Notes: generated by a model from the sequence alone, not told the origin. Positions 8,560 to 18,619 are shown, counted from the first letter of the stretch. The stretch: DNA of 64,000 nt from Roseateles sp. YR242 (GCF_900109745.1 NZ_FOAV01000010.1:62001-126000); one strand, 5' to 3'. Translations and numbers: made by a program.

Positions 8560-10488
8560 TCAAGGGGCCTTCACCGCGTCGTTGACCACATCGTTGGCCT
8601 GGCTGCCGGCGGCGCCAGGTTCGGTAGCAGGCTTCCAGACGGTCCCGATGGACACGCCCTTCAGGCGCTTGCGGCGGCCATACCAGAGGTTGACCAGGGC
8701 CCGCGAGAACATCACCGACGAGATCATCGAGGTGATGATGCCCAGGCAGTGCACCACGGCGAAGCCCTTGATGGGGCCGGAGCCGAAGGCCAGCAGCGCC
8801 AGGCCGGCGATCAGGGTGGTCACGTTGGAGTCCAGGATGGTGGCCCAGGCCCGCTCGTAACCCGCGTGGATCGCCTGCTGGGGCGCCAGCCCCGCACGCA
8901 GTTCTTCCCGCACCCGCTCGTTGATCAGCACGTTGGCGTCAATGGCCATGCCCAGCACCAGCGCAATGGCCGCGATGCCGGGCAGGCTCAGTGTGGCCTG
9001 CATCAACGACAGCACCGCCAGCAGCAGCAGCAGGTTGAAGCCCAGCGCCAGGGCGGAGAACACACCGAACATCATGTAGTAGAAGCACATGAAGACGGCC
9101 ACGGCCAGGAAGCCCCAGGTGACGGAGGCAATGCCCTTGTCGATGTTTTCCTTGCCCAGGCTCGGGCCGATGGTGCGCTCTTCGATGATTTCCATCGGCG
9201 CGGCCAGCGAGCCGGCACGCAGCAGCAGCGCGGTGTCGCTGGCTTGCTGGGTGGACATCGAACCGGTGATGCTGAAGCGGTTGCCCAGCTCGCCGCGAAT
9301 CACCGGAGAGGTCACGACTTCACCCTTGCCCTTTTCGAACAGGATGATGGCCATGCGCTTGCCGATGTTCTCGCGCGAGACGTCCTTCATGATGCGCGCG
9401 CCCTTGGCGTCCACGCTCAGGTTCACCGAGGCGTTGTGGCTCTCGTCGAAGCCGGGTTGGGCATCGTTGAGATTGTCGCCAGTGATGATGACGGCACGCT
9501 TGACGATGATGGGCGTCAGGTCGCTGTCACCACGGCGCTCCATGTAGCGCTCCGAGCCGAAGGGCACGGGGCCGTTGCCGGTCAGCGCGGCCTGGCCTTC
9601 GGCGGTTTCGTCCACCATGCGCAGTTCCAGCGTGGCGGTGCGGCCGATGATGTCCTTGGCCTTGGCAGTGTCCTGCACGCCCGGCAACTGGACGATGACA
9701 CGGTCGCGGCCCTGCTGCTGGATGACCGGCTCGGCCACGCCCAGCTCGTTCACCCGGTTGTGCAGGGTGGTGATGTTTTGCTTGATGGCGGCGTCCTGGA
9801 CGGCGATGACCGCCGCAGGCGTCAGCGCGCCGGTCAGGCGCAGGTCGCTGCCGTCGCCGGAGGGGGTCCAGCCGACTTCGGTCGTCTGGCCACGAATGAC
9901 ATCCAGTGCCTGGGCGCGGGTGGCTTCGTCGCGGAAGTTGATGACCACGTTGTTGCCGTCACGGGCGATGCCGGCATGGCGAACGTTTTTGTCACGCAAC
10001 AGGGTACGGACGTCGCTGGCCAGCGAATCGGCCTTCTTGGTCAGCGCCGCCTTCATGTCCACCTGCATCATGAAGTGGACGCCGCCGCGCAGGTCCAGGC
10101 CCAGATACATGGGGAAGGCGTGCAGCGCGGTGAGCCATTCGGGCGAACGCGACACCAGGTTCAGCGCGACCACGTAGGGCGGCGCTTCCGTCTCGCTACC
10201 GTTGAGGGTGCGGGAGATGATGTCCTTGGCCTTGAGCTGGCTGTCGGGGTCCGCGAAGCGCGCGCGCACCGAGTTGGCCTCGAGGTGCACGAAGTCGGGC
10301 TTCAGGTTGGCCTGGGCCAGGGCCTGCTCGACACGCTGGCGCACGCTGTCGTCCACCTTGACGGTGACCTTGGCGCTCGACACCTGCACCGCCGGCGCTT
10401 CGCCGAACAGGTTGGGCAGGGTGTAGATGAAGCCCACGAGCAGCGCCACAAGCAGCAGCGCATATTTCCAGAGCGGGTAACGGTTCAT
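8560..10488 (-). CDS. secD: Protein translocase subunit SecD
   Basis: SecD is the partner of SecF. The chosen start MNRYPLWKYALLLVAL gives 642 residues, normal for the proteobacterial form, with an N-terminal helix. Then come the large periplasmic P1 domain (LDLRGGVHFMMQVD motif, and VQLPGVQDTAKAKDIIG) and five C-terminal helices with AIDANVLINERVREELR, which contains the conserved D and R. An in-frame extension to 10530 lacks similarity. A GAGG lies close upstream of the chosen ATG. The gene lies in a yajC-secD-secF unit. Confidence 0.96.
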   Translation of the reverse strand: MNRYPLWKYALLLVALLVGFIYTLPNLFGEAPAVQVSSAKVTVKVDDSVRQRVEQALAQANLKPDFVHLEANSVRARFADPDSQLKAKDIISRTLNGSETEAPPYVVALNLVSRSPEWLTALHAFPMYLGLDLRGGVHFMMQVDMKAALTKKADSLASDVRTLLRDKNVRHAGIARDGNNVVINFRDEATRAQALDVIRGQTTEVGWTPSGDGSDLRLTGALTPAAVIAVQDAAIKQNITTLHNRVNELGVAEPVIQQQGRDRVIVQLPGVQDTAKAKDIIGRTATLELRMVDETAEGQAALTGNGPVPFGSERYMERRGDSDLTPIIVKRAVIITGDNLNDAQPGFDESHNASVNLSVDAKGARIMKDVSRENIGKRMAIILFEKGKGEVVTSPVIRGELGNRFSITGSMSTQQASDTALLLRAGSLAAPMEIIEERTIGPSLGKENIDKGIASVTWGFLAVAVFMCFYYMMFGVFSALALGFNLLLLLAVLSLMQATLSLPGIAAIALVLGMAIDANVLINERVREELRAGLAPQQAIHAGYERAWATILDSNVTTLIAGLALLAFGSGPIKGFAVVHCLGIITSMISSVMFSRALVNLWYGRRKRLKGVSIGTVWKPATEPGAAGSQANDVVNDAVKAP

Positions 10489-10608
10489 GAGGACATCCTC
10501 GGAAAACCAGGTGGGGCCTTGGGCCGCCACCTGAAGCGGACCCGGCCGGTGCAGGGCACGGGCCGGGTCGTCTGGGTACCGTAACTGGTGCCGTGACCGG
10601 CACTGGCG

Positions 10609-10932
10609 TCACTTGGTGACGGTGCCCTTCGGCAACACTTGCAGCACGGCGGAGCGCTGCACCTGGATTTCAACGCCCGGGGCGATCTCGACGCTCAGGT
10701 AGACCTCGCCGACCTTGGCGATCTTGCCCAGCATGCCGCCGTGGGTGATGACTTCGTCGCCCTTGGCCAGCGCTTCCACCAGGGCCTTGTGCTCCTTCTG
10801 GCGCTTCATCTGCGGGCGGATCATCACGAAGTACAGGACCACGAACATCAGCACCAGGGGCAGCATCCCGGTGAGGCCGCCCATCGGGTCGGAGGCTGCT
10901 GCGGTCTGGGCGTAAGCGTTGGAAATAAACAC
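10609..10932 (-). CDS. yajC: Preprotein translocase accessory subunit YajC
   Basis: YajC is a small single-helix inner-membrane protein associated with SecDF. The 107-residue product has a helix at about 19-40 (LPLVLMFVVLYFVMIRP), followed by QMKRQKEHKALVEALAKGDEV and the GGMLGKI motif. The start codon is GTG at 10930-10932, preceded by GAGGG. The gene begins the yajC-secD-secF unit; the tgt/queA genes that often precede it are not present, and the upstream side is a divergent regulator gene. Confidence 0.95.
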   Translation of the reverse strand: MFISNAYAQTAAASDPMGGLTGMLPLVLMFVVLYFVMIRPQMKRQKEHKALVEALAKGDEVITHGGMLGKIAKVGEVYLSVEIAPGVEIQVQRSAVLQVLPKGTVTK

Positions 10933-11195
10933 GTCGATATCCCTCAGGAAATGGGTCCGTCCCCGACGCCGGGCCTACCCGGCAGCTGGACGAAGGAACC
11001 CGTGATTGTATGCGTCCGGTCCGGACGTCCCGGATCGTGCCGGGCGTCGATTAATTAGGGGCAGCATTCGGAAACTCCATCCAGGCTGGCCCGCAGGCCC
11101 AACCCCACCCGGGCAGGCACGCCTCGTCAAGCCGGGGGAAGCGAGCGGACGGCGGCGTCCGGGCAGCCGTGCCGATGCTGCGATGATGCGGGCCC

Positions 11196-11861
11196 ATGAC
11201 TTCAGGCACCCCAGAACAACGAGAACAAGACAATCGCCGGCAGGCGGACCAGGCCTACGACGCGATCGAGAACATGATCGCCACGCTGCAGTTGCGCCCG
11301 AGTGCCCCGGTGGTGGAGTCGGAGCTGATTGCACAGATCGGGCTGGGGCGCACGCCCACCCGGGAGGCGCTGATGCGGCTGGTGGCCCAGGGGCTGATCG
11401 TGCAGTTGCCCCGGCGCGGGCTGATGGTGAGCGACATCCAGGTCTCCGAGCAGTTCGACCTGCTGGAGGCCAGGCGCTCGCTGGAACGGCTGATTGCCTG
11501 CTGCTCGGCGCGGCGTGCCACGCCTGCCCAGCGTGAGGCCTTGCTGGCCTGCGCCACCCGGATGGCCGACGCCGCGGACCAGGAAGACCTGGAGGCCTAC
11601 ATGCGGGTGGACCAGGCGCTGGACCGGGTGAACCATGCAGCCTGCCGCAATCGCTTTGCCGTGGGGGCTGTGGTGCCCATGATCATTCAATGCAGGCGCT
11701 TCTGGTACGCTTATCGGCACCATGGCGACGTCGCTGTCGGCGCGCGTTGTCATCAGCGCCTGGCCGAGGCCATCGCAGGCGGAGACGGCCAAGCCGCCGC
11801 CCAGGCCTCCGATGCACTGATCGACGCCCTTCGTGAGTTTGCCCAACAGGTGATCGCATGA
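11196..11861 (+). CDS. GntR family transcriptional regulator, FCD type
   Basis: This 221-residue protein has an N-terminal winged helix-turn-helix (about 15-80, with GLGRTPTREALMRLVAQGLI) and a C-terminal all-helical FCD-type effector domain containing conserved D and H residues (LDRVNHAA, with RCHQRLAEAI near residue 190). Its stop overlaps the start of the epimerase gene (ATGA), so it very probably regulates that gene and senses a hydroxyproline-type or related metabolite. The effector assignment is an inference from neighbourhood. Confidence 0.9.
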   Translation: MTSGTPEQREQDNRRQADQAYDAIENMIATLQLRPSAPVVESELIAQIGLGRTPTREALMRLVAQGLIVQLPRRGLMVSDIQVSEQFDLLEARRSLERLIACCSARRATPAQREALLACATRMADAADQEDLEAYMRVDQALDRVNHAACRNRFAVGAVVPMIIQCRRFWYAYRHHGDVAVGARCHQRLAEAIAGGDGQAAAQASDALIDALREFAQQVIA

Positions 11862-12865
11862 CGCTTTCCGCCCTCCCGCTGGGACTGCCTGCCGGCGCAC
11901 TGCCAGGGGGACTGGACACCACCACGCGGGTGGTGGACTCCCATACCGGCGGGCAGCCGACACGGCTGGTGGTGGGCGGGGGGCCGGCGCTGTATGGCGC
12001 GACCATGGCCCAGCGGCTGGAAGAAATGCAGCACCATCACGATGCGTGGCGACTGGCGCTGGTGTCCGAGCCGCGCGGCCACCACGCCATGGTCGGTGCC
12101 CTGCTGACGGAGCCGGAACGGCCCGGGAGCCAGGCCGGTGTGATCTTCTTCGACCAGCAGGGATTTCTGGGGATGTGCGGCCACGGCGCCATCGGGGTGG
12201 TGGCGTCACTGGCCCATCTGGGAAAACTGCGCCCGGGGCCGCTATGGCTGGATACCCCTGTGGGGACGGTGCACGCGGAATTCATGCTGGATGGCAGCGT
12301 GAGCCTGCAGAACGTGCCGTCGTACCGGCACCTCGCCCAAGTGGCCGTGACCATGGACGGGCAGACCTTTCACGGCGACGTGGCCTGGGGTGGGAATTGG
12401 TTCTTCATCTGCGCGGACCATGGGCAAGCATTGCGGCTGGAGGACGCCGGCCGGCTGGCGTCCTTTTGCGATCGGCTCCGGGAGGCGCTGCAGGCGCAGG
12501 GCGTGACCGGGGCCGACGGGGCCTGTGTTGATCATGTGCAGCTCACGGGGCTGGCGGTGGATCGAGCACACAGCGCCCGCAACTTTGTACTGAACCCGGG
12601 GCTGGCGTGGGACCGCAGCCCTTGCGGAACCGGGACAAGCGCGCGGCTGGCCTGCCTGGCGGCTGACAACCAACTACTGTCGGGCGCCGTGTGGCGGCAG
12701 GAGAGCATCACGGGCAGCGTGCTGGAGGCCAGCTGGCAGCCGGCAGAAACAGCCGGGCAGGTGGTGGTCACCCTGGTGGGGCGCGCCTACGTGACGCTGG
12801 AGGGGAAGGTGGTGATTCAGCAGGATGATCCGCTGGGATGGGGCAGGAGCGACCTGCGCGACTGA
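11858..12865 (+). CDS. Proline racemase family enzyme, probable 4-hydroxyproline epimerase
   Basis: The 335-residue protein has the two catalytic cysteines of the proline racemase fold: C107 in MCGHG and C256 in SPCGTGTSA. Two cysteines indicate a racemase or epimerase rather than trans-3-hydroxyproline dehydratase, which has Thr at one position. Most family members with this context convert trans-4-hydroxy-L-proline to cis-4-hydroxy-D-proline. The other genes of hydroxyproline degradation (oxidase, deaminase, dehydrogenase) are not adjacent here, so the substrate is not proved. The gene overlaps the preceding regulator by 4 bases. Confidence 0.85.
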   Translation: MTLSALPLGLPAGALPGGLDTTTRVVDSHTGGQPTRLVVGGGPALYGATMAQRLEEMQHHHDAWRLALVSEPRGHHAMVGALLTEPERPGSQAGVIFFDQQGFLGMCGHGAIGVVASLAHLGKLRPGPLWLDTPVGTVHAEFMLDGSVSLQNVPSYRHLAQVAVTMDGQTFHGDVAWGGNWFFICADHGQALRLEDAGRLASFCDRLREALQAQGVTGADGACVDHVQLTGLAVDRAHSARNFVLNPGLAWDRSPCGTGTSARLACLAADNQLLSGAVWRQESITGSVLEASWQPAETAGQVVVTLVGRAYVTLEGKVVIQQDDPLGWGRSDLRD

Positions 12866-12919
12866 GGGCTCGGGGCATCCGTAAGCGCTTGCGGCGGCGC
12901 ACAACGGTATGCTGCGCCC

Positions 12920-14719
12920 ATGCAGCCTCACGGACCCGGACCTGAAACAGAACCCCGCCCTACCGCCCCCATCCGCCTGTTGATGCTCGCCTTGGCCTGG
13001 CTGCTGTTGGCTGGCCTCCCCGCTCAGGCACAAACGTCGGCTTCGGCTTCGGCTTCGGCTTCGGCTTCGGCTTCGGCTTCGGATCATTCCAGGCTTCAGG
13101 GGCAAACGCACAACGCGTCGCCATCACCCACGCAGCCACTGCGAGTGGGCTCCAAGCGGTTCACCGAGAGCTACATCCTTGCCGAAGTGATCGCGCAGAC
13201 CGTCCGGCGCCACGCCCCATCCGCGCAGGTGGACATCCGCCAGGGGCTGGGCAACACCGCCATCGTCCTGGCCGCACTCAAGTCCGGCAGCATCGATGTC
13301 TATGCCGAATACACCGGCACCATCGAGCGAGAGATCCTGGGGCGTACGAGCACGAGCACGAGCACGGATTCGGGTTCGGGCTCCAGCACGGGCACTGCCA
13401 GTGGGAGCGCGAATGGCGCCACCCTGGAAGAACTTCGAGCGGCCCTGCGCCCGCTCGGCCTCGGTGTGGATGTGCCCCTGGGTTTCAACAACGGTTATGC
13501 GCTGGCGCTGCCTGGCGAGACCTCCAGTCGGCTGGCGCTGACCAAGCTGTCTCAACTCAAGGACCACCCCACCCTGCGATTCGGGCTGAGCAACGAATTC
13601 ATGGGGCGCGCCGATGGGTGGCCCGGCCTGGCCCGGCGTTACGGACTGCCGCAACGCCCCCAAGGGCTGGACCATGGCCTGGCCTACCAGGCCCTGCGCA
13701 GCAACCAGATCGACATCACCGACATCTACACCACGGATGCACAGATCGCGGCACAGCACCTGGTGGTGCTGGAAGACGACGATCACTACTTTCCGCGCTA
13801 CGACGCCGTGCTGCTGTATCGCCTCGCATTGCCGCAGGACCATCCACAGGCGTGGCAGGCCTTGCAATCGCTGAAGGGTCGCATCAACGAGCCGCGCATG
13901 ATCGCAATGAATGCCCAGGCAGAACTGCAAAAGCGCGACTTCGCGTCGATCGCCAGCGAGTTCCTGGCGCAGGGCACGAGCAACGCCGCATCCGCCGTTA
14001 CCGCCGATGTCCACGGACGAGCGATGGCCAGCGCGCCCGCTGGCGCTGCATCCGGCGAGCAGAACACCTCATCCTCCGCGTCCAGCCTGGCGTCGCTCTG
14101 GGCCCGCATCGTCGGCCCCGATCTCTCCCGGCTGGCCGCGCAGCACCTGCTGCTGGTCGCCGTGGCCGTGGCGGTGGCCACGCTCATCGGCGTGCCACTG
14201 GCCATCCTGCTGCACCCGTGGCCGCGTTGGCGCGGCGCAGTGCTGGCCGTCTGTGCGCTGTTGCAGACCGTGCCGTCGCTTGCCCTGCTGGCGATCCTGA
14301 TCTGGGCCATGGGGCGCATTGGCCCTGGGCCCGCACTGGTGGCACTGGCGCTTTATGCGCTGCTGCCCATCCTTCGCAACAGCACGGTGGGCCTCGATGA
14401 AGTGCCGCAAGGCCTGCTGCTGGCCGGCCAGGCACTGGGCCTGCGGCGCATCCAAGTGCTGCGCTTCATCCAACTGCCGCTGGCCCTGCCCGTGATGCTG
14501 GCCGGCGTACGCACCGCCACCAGCCTGTCCGTCGGCACCGCCACCATGGCCGCATTCATCGGTGCGGGCGGTTTCGGCGAGCGGATCGTGACCGGCCTGG
14601 CATTGAATGACCAGTCACTGCTGCTGGCCGGCGCGTTGCCGGCGGCCGGACTGGCGCTGGCGTTGGAAGCGGCGTTCAGCCTGCTGTCGAGAGGGCTGGC
14701 GCGTCGCCCGACGCATTGA
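12920..14719 (+). CDS. Osmoprotectant ABC transporter, fused binding protein and permease
   Basis: The 599-residue protein joins two parts. After a signal peptide (cut near AQA) and a Ser-Ala repeat, residues about 65-350 form a periplasmic binding domain of the OpuAC/choline-betaine type (VGSKRFTESYILAE near 74, and GFNNGYAL). Residues about 385-590 form a permease with several helices and the EAA-type loop around GLDEVPQGLLLAGQALGLR. Quaternary amines such as glycine betaine are the expected substrates. No ATPase gene is adjacent, so the energising subunit must be encoded elsewhere. Two serine-rich insertions (after the signal peptide and at about residues 143-165) come from hexanucleotide repeats. 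Confidence 0.88.
   Translation: MQPHGPGPETEPRPTAPIRLLMLALAWLLLAGLPAQAQTSASASASASASASASDHSRLQGQTHNASPSPTQPLRVGSKRFTESYILAEVIAQTVRRHAPSAQVDIRQGLGNTAIVLAALKSGSIDVYAEYTGTIEREILGRTSTSTSTDSGSGSSTGTASGSANGATLEELRAALRPLGLGVDVPLGFNNGYALALPGETSSRLALTKLSQLKDHPTLRFGLSNEFMGRADGWPGLARRYGLPQRPQGLDHGLAYQALRSNQIDITDIYTTDAQIAAQHLVVLEDDDHYFPRYDAVLLYRLALPQDHPQAWQALQSLKGRINEPRMIAMNAQAELQKRDFASIASEFLAQGTSNAASAVTADVHGRAMASAPAGAASGEQNTSSSASSLASLWARIVGPDLSRLAAQHLLLVAVAVAVATLIGVPLAILLHPWPRWRGAVLAVCALLQTVPSLALLAILIWAMGRIGPGPALVALALYALLPILRNSTVGLDEVPQGLLLAGQALGLRRIQVLRFIQLPLALPVMLAGVRTATSLSVGTATMAAFIGAGGFGERIVTGLALNDQSLLLAGALPAAGLALALEAAFSLLSRGLARRPTH
13041..13082 (+). repeat. Hexanucleotide repeat (CTTCGG)7 inside the ABC transporter gene
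   Basis: Seven perfect copies of CTTCGG lie directly after the signal-peptide codons and are translated as alternating Ser-Ala. A second shorter array (GAGCAC units, about 13348-13366) encodes Ser-Thr repeats further on. Because the unit is six bases, gain or loss of copies would keep the frame. Confidence 0.95.
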
Positions 14720-15833
14720 AGCGTTCTTCCAGCGCGGCATAGGCACGCTGCTGCGCCAGGGACCAGTCCCCCAGTTGCGAGGCCGTCAGCCCCGGCTGCA
14801 GCAGGTGGCGCAGCGCCACGGCATGCGCCTCCCTAACGATGGCCGCCAGCACGGCCACCTCGGCCCCCTGCCCCGGACGAACCGCAATCGCCTCCGCCAC
14901 ACGGCCGGGAAAGCCCCAGTGCGTGACGATGCGCGCAGACCAGTCCGCCGTCAGCGGCAACAGTTGCCGGTGCAGCCCTTCACGGTCCAGCGAGGGGCGC
15001 TGGCCCACGGGCAGACCGTCCAGCACCCGCAGCAGCGCCATCAGGCCCACCTGCGCGCCCAGGCCGGCCAGGTAGGCCGCAAAACGCTCGTCCCCCGGTG
15101 GAGAGAGGCACATGGCGGCGAAGGCACAACGCTCGCTCAGGTCCCACGGCAGCGTGCCCGCCTGGCGGCTGAACCGGCCCTGCCGGTCCTGGTTGAAGAT
15201 GGGGCGCATGGTGACGCGCAACACCACCTGGTTCAGGCCTTCGTGGCCAATGACCATGACGGCGCTGGCCAGGTCGGTGATCTCGCGCTCCGGCCGGTAC
15301 ATCGCCGAGTTGGCCATGCGCATCAGCTCTCCCACCAGGCTGGGATCACGCGAGAGCAGGTCCACCAGTTCTCGCGAGGAAAGGTTCTCGCGCCGCATCA
15401 GGCGCAACAATTGCGGCAGCACCGCCGGCAGGCGCGGCAACAGCTCGGCCCAGTCTGCGCCCGAGCGCGCATGCAGCCGCTGCAGCAGCGGCGCCTCCTG
15501 CGGATGCGGCGGCACATCGCGCAGGCGCTGGAAACCAAACAGGCGGGCACTGAAGCGCAACCACTCCGGTGTCGCCTGGAGCGTGGTGGCTGTGGCACCC
15601 GCCCCTACAAAGGCCGCGGCCGGCAAGGTCGAACCACCCACCGCAGACGCTTGGGTGGAGGGCACCGCCGCATGCGTGGCCGATACCTGCGGCGCGGGTA
15701 CCGGCCCCTGCGATGGCGTACTGACGCCCGGGCTGCCGCTGCGGGTGACAGTCGAAGCCGTATCGCCACCCGGCTCAGAGGAGCGGTCGCCAGAGGTGGT
15801 CAGCAGTTTGCGCAGGGAGTTCAGCAGGGCCAT
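14676..15833 (-). CDS. HDOD domain protein
   Basis: This 385-residue protein has a variable Ser/Thr/Ala-rich N-terminal part (to about residue 75) and an HDOD domain (about 105-310, including NLSSRELVDLLSRDPSLVGELMRMANS and a VIGHEGLNQVVLR segment). HDOD proteins are HD-GYP relatives without the metal-binding HD pair and usually act in signalling. No GGDEF, EAL or receiver domain is attached. The last 44 bases overlap the end of the convergent ABC transporter gene. The specific role is unknown. Confidence 0.85.
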   Translation of the reverse strand: MALLNSLRKLLTTSGDRSSEPGGDTASTVTRSGSPGVSTPSQGPVPAPQVSATHAAVPSTQASAVGGSTLPAAAFVGAGATATTLQATPEWLRFSARLFGFQRLRDVPPHPQEAPLLQRLHARSGADWAELLPRLPAVLPQLLRLMRRENLSSRELVDLLSRDPSLVGELMRMANSAMYRPEREITDLASAVMVIGHEGLNQVVLRVTMRPIFNQDRQGRFSRQAGTLPWDLSERCAFAAMCLSPPGDERFAAYLAGLGAQVGLMALLRVLDGLPVGQRPSLDREGLHRQLLPLTADWSARIVTHWGFPGRVAEAIAVRPGQGAEVAVLAAIVREAHAVALRHLLQPGLTASQLGDWSLAQQRAYAALEERFNASGDAPALSTAG

Positions 15834-16047
15834 GGTGTTCGCCGCAAATTATCTGGCGGCGCGGTGTCCCAGTGTGCCGGTGCGAAGCACGCCCCCTCAT
15901 GCAAGGGTGCCGGTGTTGCGAGGATTCCGCACGCGGACGCGCTGCTTCGTGCATCCACACGAAGCGGAAACAATGCGGGCATAGGCGGGCTCAGTGACTG
16001 AGCGCCTGAGCTGAAGCAAAAGCTTGGGGAACCTCGGCGGAGGTTCA

Positions 16048-16785
16048 TTAGGCCGAGGCGGCGCGACGGGCGCTGCCCAGGTAGGTGTCCACCACGCGCG
16101 CATCCCGCGCGAGCTCCGCGGCGGCCCCCTCCAGGGCGATCTCACCGGTCTCCAGCACATAGGCGTAGTCCGCCACCTCCAGCGCCGCACGAGCGTTCTG
16201 CTCGATGAGCAGGATGGACACACCGGTCTCCCGCAGCCGGGCCACGATGCGAAAGATGTCCTTCACGATCAGCGGCGCCAGGCCCAGGCTGGGTTCGTCC
16301 AGCATCAGCAGCTTGGGGCGCGCCATCAATGCACGGCCCACGGCCAGCATCTGGCGTTCGCCACCGGAGAGCGTGCCGGCGAGCTGGCTGCGACGTTCGC
16401 GCAAGCGAGGGAACAGTTCATAGACCCGGGGCAACTCCTCGCGCCAGTCCCGCTGGCCCAGCCGCATGGGGCGAAAGCCCCCCAGCACCAGGTTGTCCTC
16501 CACCGACATGGTGGTGAAGAGCTCGCGCTTCTCCGGCACCAGGGCCAGCCCCTTCATCACCCGTTGCTCCAGGTCCAGGCCCTGAAGGTCCTCACCATCA
16601 AAGCGGATCTCGCCGCGCGAGGGCAGTACGCCCATGAGCGCGTTCAGCGTGGTGCTCTTGCCCGCCCCATTGGGGCCGATGACGGTGACCACCTCGCCCT
16701 GGCGCAAGCGCAGGTTCAGCCCGGTCAGGACTTCCGCACGGCCATAACCGGCCTGCAGCCCAACAACCTGGAGAAGCTCGCTCAT
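16048..16785 (-). CDS. livF: Branched-chain amino acid type ABC transporter ATPase, LivF-like
   Basis: The 245-residue ATPase has Walker A (GPNGAGKST, about 37-45), the signature LSGGERQMLAVGRAL, Walker B (LLMLDEPSLGL) and the D-loop typical of LivF. It energises a HAAT-family importer with LivG. Its start is one base after the end of the fused livMG gene. No binding-protein gene follows it, so the imported compound (branched-chain amino acid, amide, urea or aromatic acid) cannot be read from the locus. Confidence 0.92.
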   Translation of the reverse strand: MSELLQVVGLQAGYGRAEVLTGLNLRLRQGEVVTVIGPNGAGKSTTLNALMGVLPSRGEIRFDGEDLQGLDLEQRVMKGLALVPEKRELFTTMSVEDNLVLGGFRPMRLGQRDWREELPRVYELFPRLRERRSQLAGTLSGGERQMLAVGRALMARPKLLMLDEPSLGLAPLIVKDIFRIVARLRETGVSILLIEQNARAALEVADYAYVLETGEIALEGAAAELARDARVVDTYLGSARRAASA

Positions 16786-16786
16786 G

Positions 16787-18619
16787 TCAGTGCTCCGTGC
16801 CGAGATAGGCCGCGCGCACGGCGGGGCTGGCCTGGACTTCGGCCGGTGTGCCTTCGATCAGGCGGGTGCCGAACTCCATGACCACGATGCGATCGGTAAG
16901 GCCCATGACGAAGTCCATGTCGTGCTCCACCAGCAGGATGCTCAAACCCTCCTGGCGGAGCTGGCGCAGCACGTCGGCCAGCGCCTGTTTCTCCTTGAGG
17001 CGCAGGCCGGCGGCCGGCTCATCCAGCAGCAGCAGGGAGGGATCACTGCACAACGCACGCGCAATCTCCATGAGGCGCTGCGGCCCCAGCGCAAGGTTGC
17101 CAGCCAGCTCGTCCAGATGGTCCTGCATGCCGATACGCTGGAGCTGCCGCGCGGCTTCAGCCAGGAGGCGGCGTTCCTCTTCACGGTCCAGCCTCAGCAT
17201 GGCCTTGAGCGTGCCGCTGCGCCCGCGCAGGTAACCGCCGAGGGCCACGTTCTCCAGCACCGTCATGTCGGGGATCATCTTCACATGCTGGAAGGTGCGC
17301 GACAGGCCCAGCCGCGCAATGCGCCGCGACGGCCAACCCGCCACCGGCGTGCCGCCCAGTTCGATGGTGCCCCCACTGGCAGGCAGCACGCCGGAGATGA
17401 GGTTGAAGGTGGTGGACTTGCCCGCACCGTTGGGGCCGATCAGGCCCATGATGTCCCCCGCGTGCAGCGTGAAGCTCACGTCGTTGACGGCCACCAGGCC
17501 GCCGAACTGCTTGCGCAACCGGTCCACGCGCAGCAAGGGCTCGCCGCGCGGGGGACGCGGGCGGCTGGGCAACGCGGCCGCGCCCTGCCAATCCCTGCGC
17601 CGCCCGGCCTGTGGCCAGCGCCGGGCAGCCAGCAGCTGCACCGCCGGCCACAGCCCCTTGGGGGCGTACTTGAGCATGAGCACCAGCACCACCCCCAGCA
17701 CAATGATCTCGAAGTTGCCATTGCTTCCCAGCAAGCGGGGTAGCAATTCCTTCAGCTGGTCCTCGATCACCTTGAACACACCCGCCCCGACAAAGGCCCC
17801 CCAAACGCTGGAGACACCGCCCACCACCGTCATGAACAAGTATTCGATCCCCATGCGCAGGCCGAAGGGGCTGGGATTGACGGTGCGCTGCACATGCGCA
17901 AACAGCCAACCGGACACCGAGGCCAGCAGCGCCGCGATGAGGAAGACAATGACCTTGTAGCGGAAGGTGGAGACCCCCATGGCCTCGGCCATGACCGTGG
18001 CGCCACCGAGCGCGCGGATGGCGCGGCCGGGGCGGGAATCCAGCAGATGGCGAACCGCCACGGCACCCAGCACGGCACACAGCCAGATCAGGTAGTACAT
18101 GGCCCGGCCATCCGCCAGGCTGATGCCGAAGAACTGCAGTGCTGGCACCCCCAGGATGCCGTCGTACTTGCCCAGCAGGTCGAGGTTGGCAATGGTGTAG
18201 TTGAGGCTGAGGGCCCAGGCAATGGTGGCCAGCGGCAGGTAGTGGCCCGACATGCGCAAGGTGATCCAGCCCAGCACCAGCGCCACGCCCAACGTGAGCA
18301 GCAGCCCGGCCACGAGGCCGAGCCAGGGCGAGAGGCCATAACGGGTGCTCAGCAAGGCGGTGGCATAGGCCCCCAGGCCGACGAAGGCCGCCTGGCCAAA
18401 CGAGGTGAGGCCCGCCACGCCGGTGAGCAGCACCAGGCCCAGCACCACCAGCGCAAACATGCCGATGTAGTTGGCCTGGGTGATCCAGAACTCCGGCACC
18501 GGCAGCAGGGGAAGCGCCGCCAGGAGCAGCCACACCGCCCCAGCCATCACTCGGTTCGCGCGGCTCGCGTGGTTCGCGCGGGTCGGGCCGCTCGCGCTGG
18601 TCACATCAGTGCTCTTCAT
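16787..18619 (-). CDS. Fused LivM permease and LivG ATPase
   Basis: This 610-residue protein joins an inner-membrane LivM permease (about residues 20-330, with [21 protein letters not shown] near 70 and a [14 protein letters not shown] motif) to a LivG ATPase (about 360-610, Walker [13 protein letters not shown], signature [16 protein letters not shown], Walker [12 protein letters not shown]). LivM-LivG fusions occur in Burkholderiales. The ATG at 18617-18619 overlaps the livH stop by 14 bases; a GTG twelve bases further upstream is an alternative. It cooperates with livH and livF. Confidence 0.92.
   Translation of the reverse strand: MKSTDVTSASGPTRANHASRANRVMAGAVWLLLAALPLLPVPEFWITQANYIGMFALVVLGLVLLTGVAGLTSFGQAAFVGLGAYATALLSTRYGLSPWLGLVAGLLLTLGVALVLGWITLRMSGHYLPLATIAWALSLNYTIANLDLLGKYDGILGVPALQFFGISLADGRAMYYLIWLCAVLGAVAVRHLLDSRPGRAIRALGGATVMAEAMGVSTFRYKVIVFLIAALLASVSGWLFAHVQRTVNPSPFGLRMGIEYLFMTVVGGVSSVWGAFVGAGVFKVIEDQLKELLPRLLGSNGNFEIIVLGVVLVLMLKYAPKGLWPAVQLLAARRWPQAGRRRDWQGAAALPSRPRPPRGEPLLRVDRLRKQFGGLVAVNDVSFTLHAGDIMGLIGPNGAGKSTTFNLISGVLPASGGTIELGGTPVAGWPSRRIARLGLSRTFQHVKMIPDMTVLENVALGGYLRGRSGTLKAMLRLDREEERRLLAEAARQLQRIGMQDHLDELAGNLALGPQRLMEIARALCSDPSLLLLDEPAAGLRLKEKQALADVLRQLRQEGLSILLVEHDMDFVMGLTDRIVVMEFGTRLIEGTPAEVQASPAVRAAYLGTEH

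Noticed and set aside
8749-10584. Open frame of 611 codons opposite secD
   Set aside because: Antisense shadow; the SecD frame is fully conserved over the same bases.
12920-14719. Frameshift joining two separate ABC transporter genes
   Set aside because: Binding domain and permease are in one frame with a continuous linker. Such fusions are known in the family.
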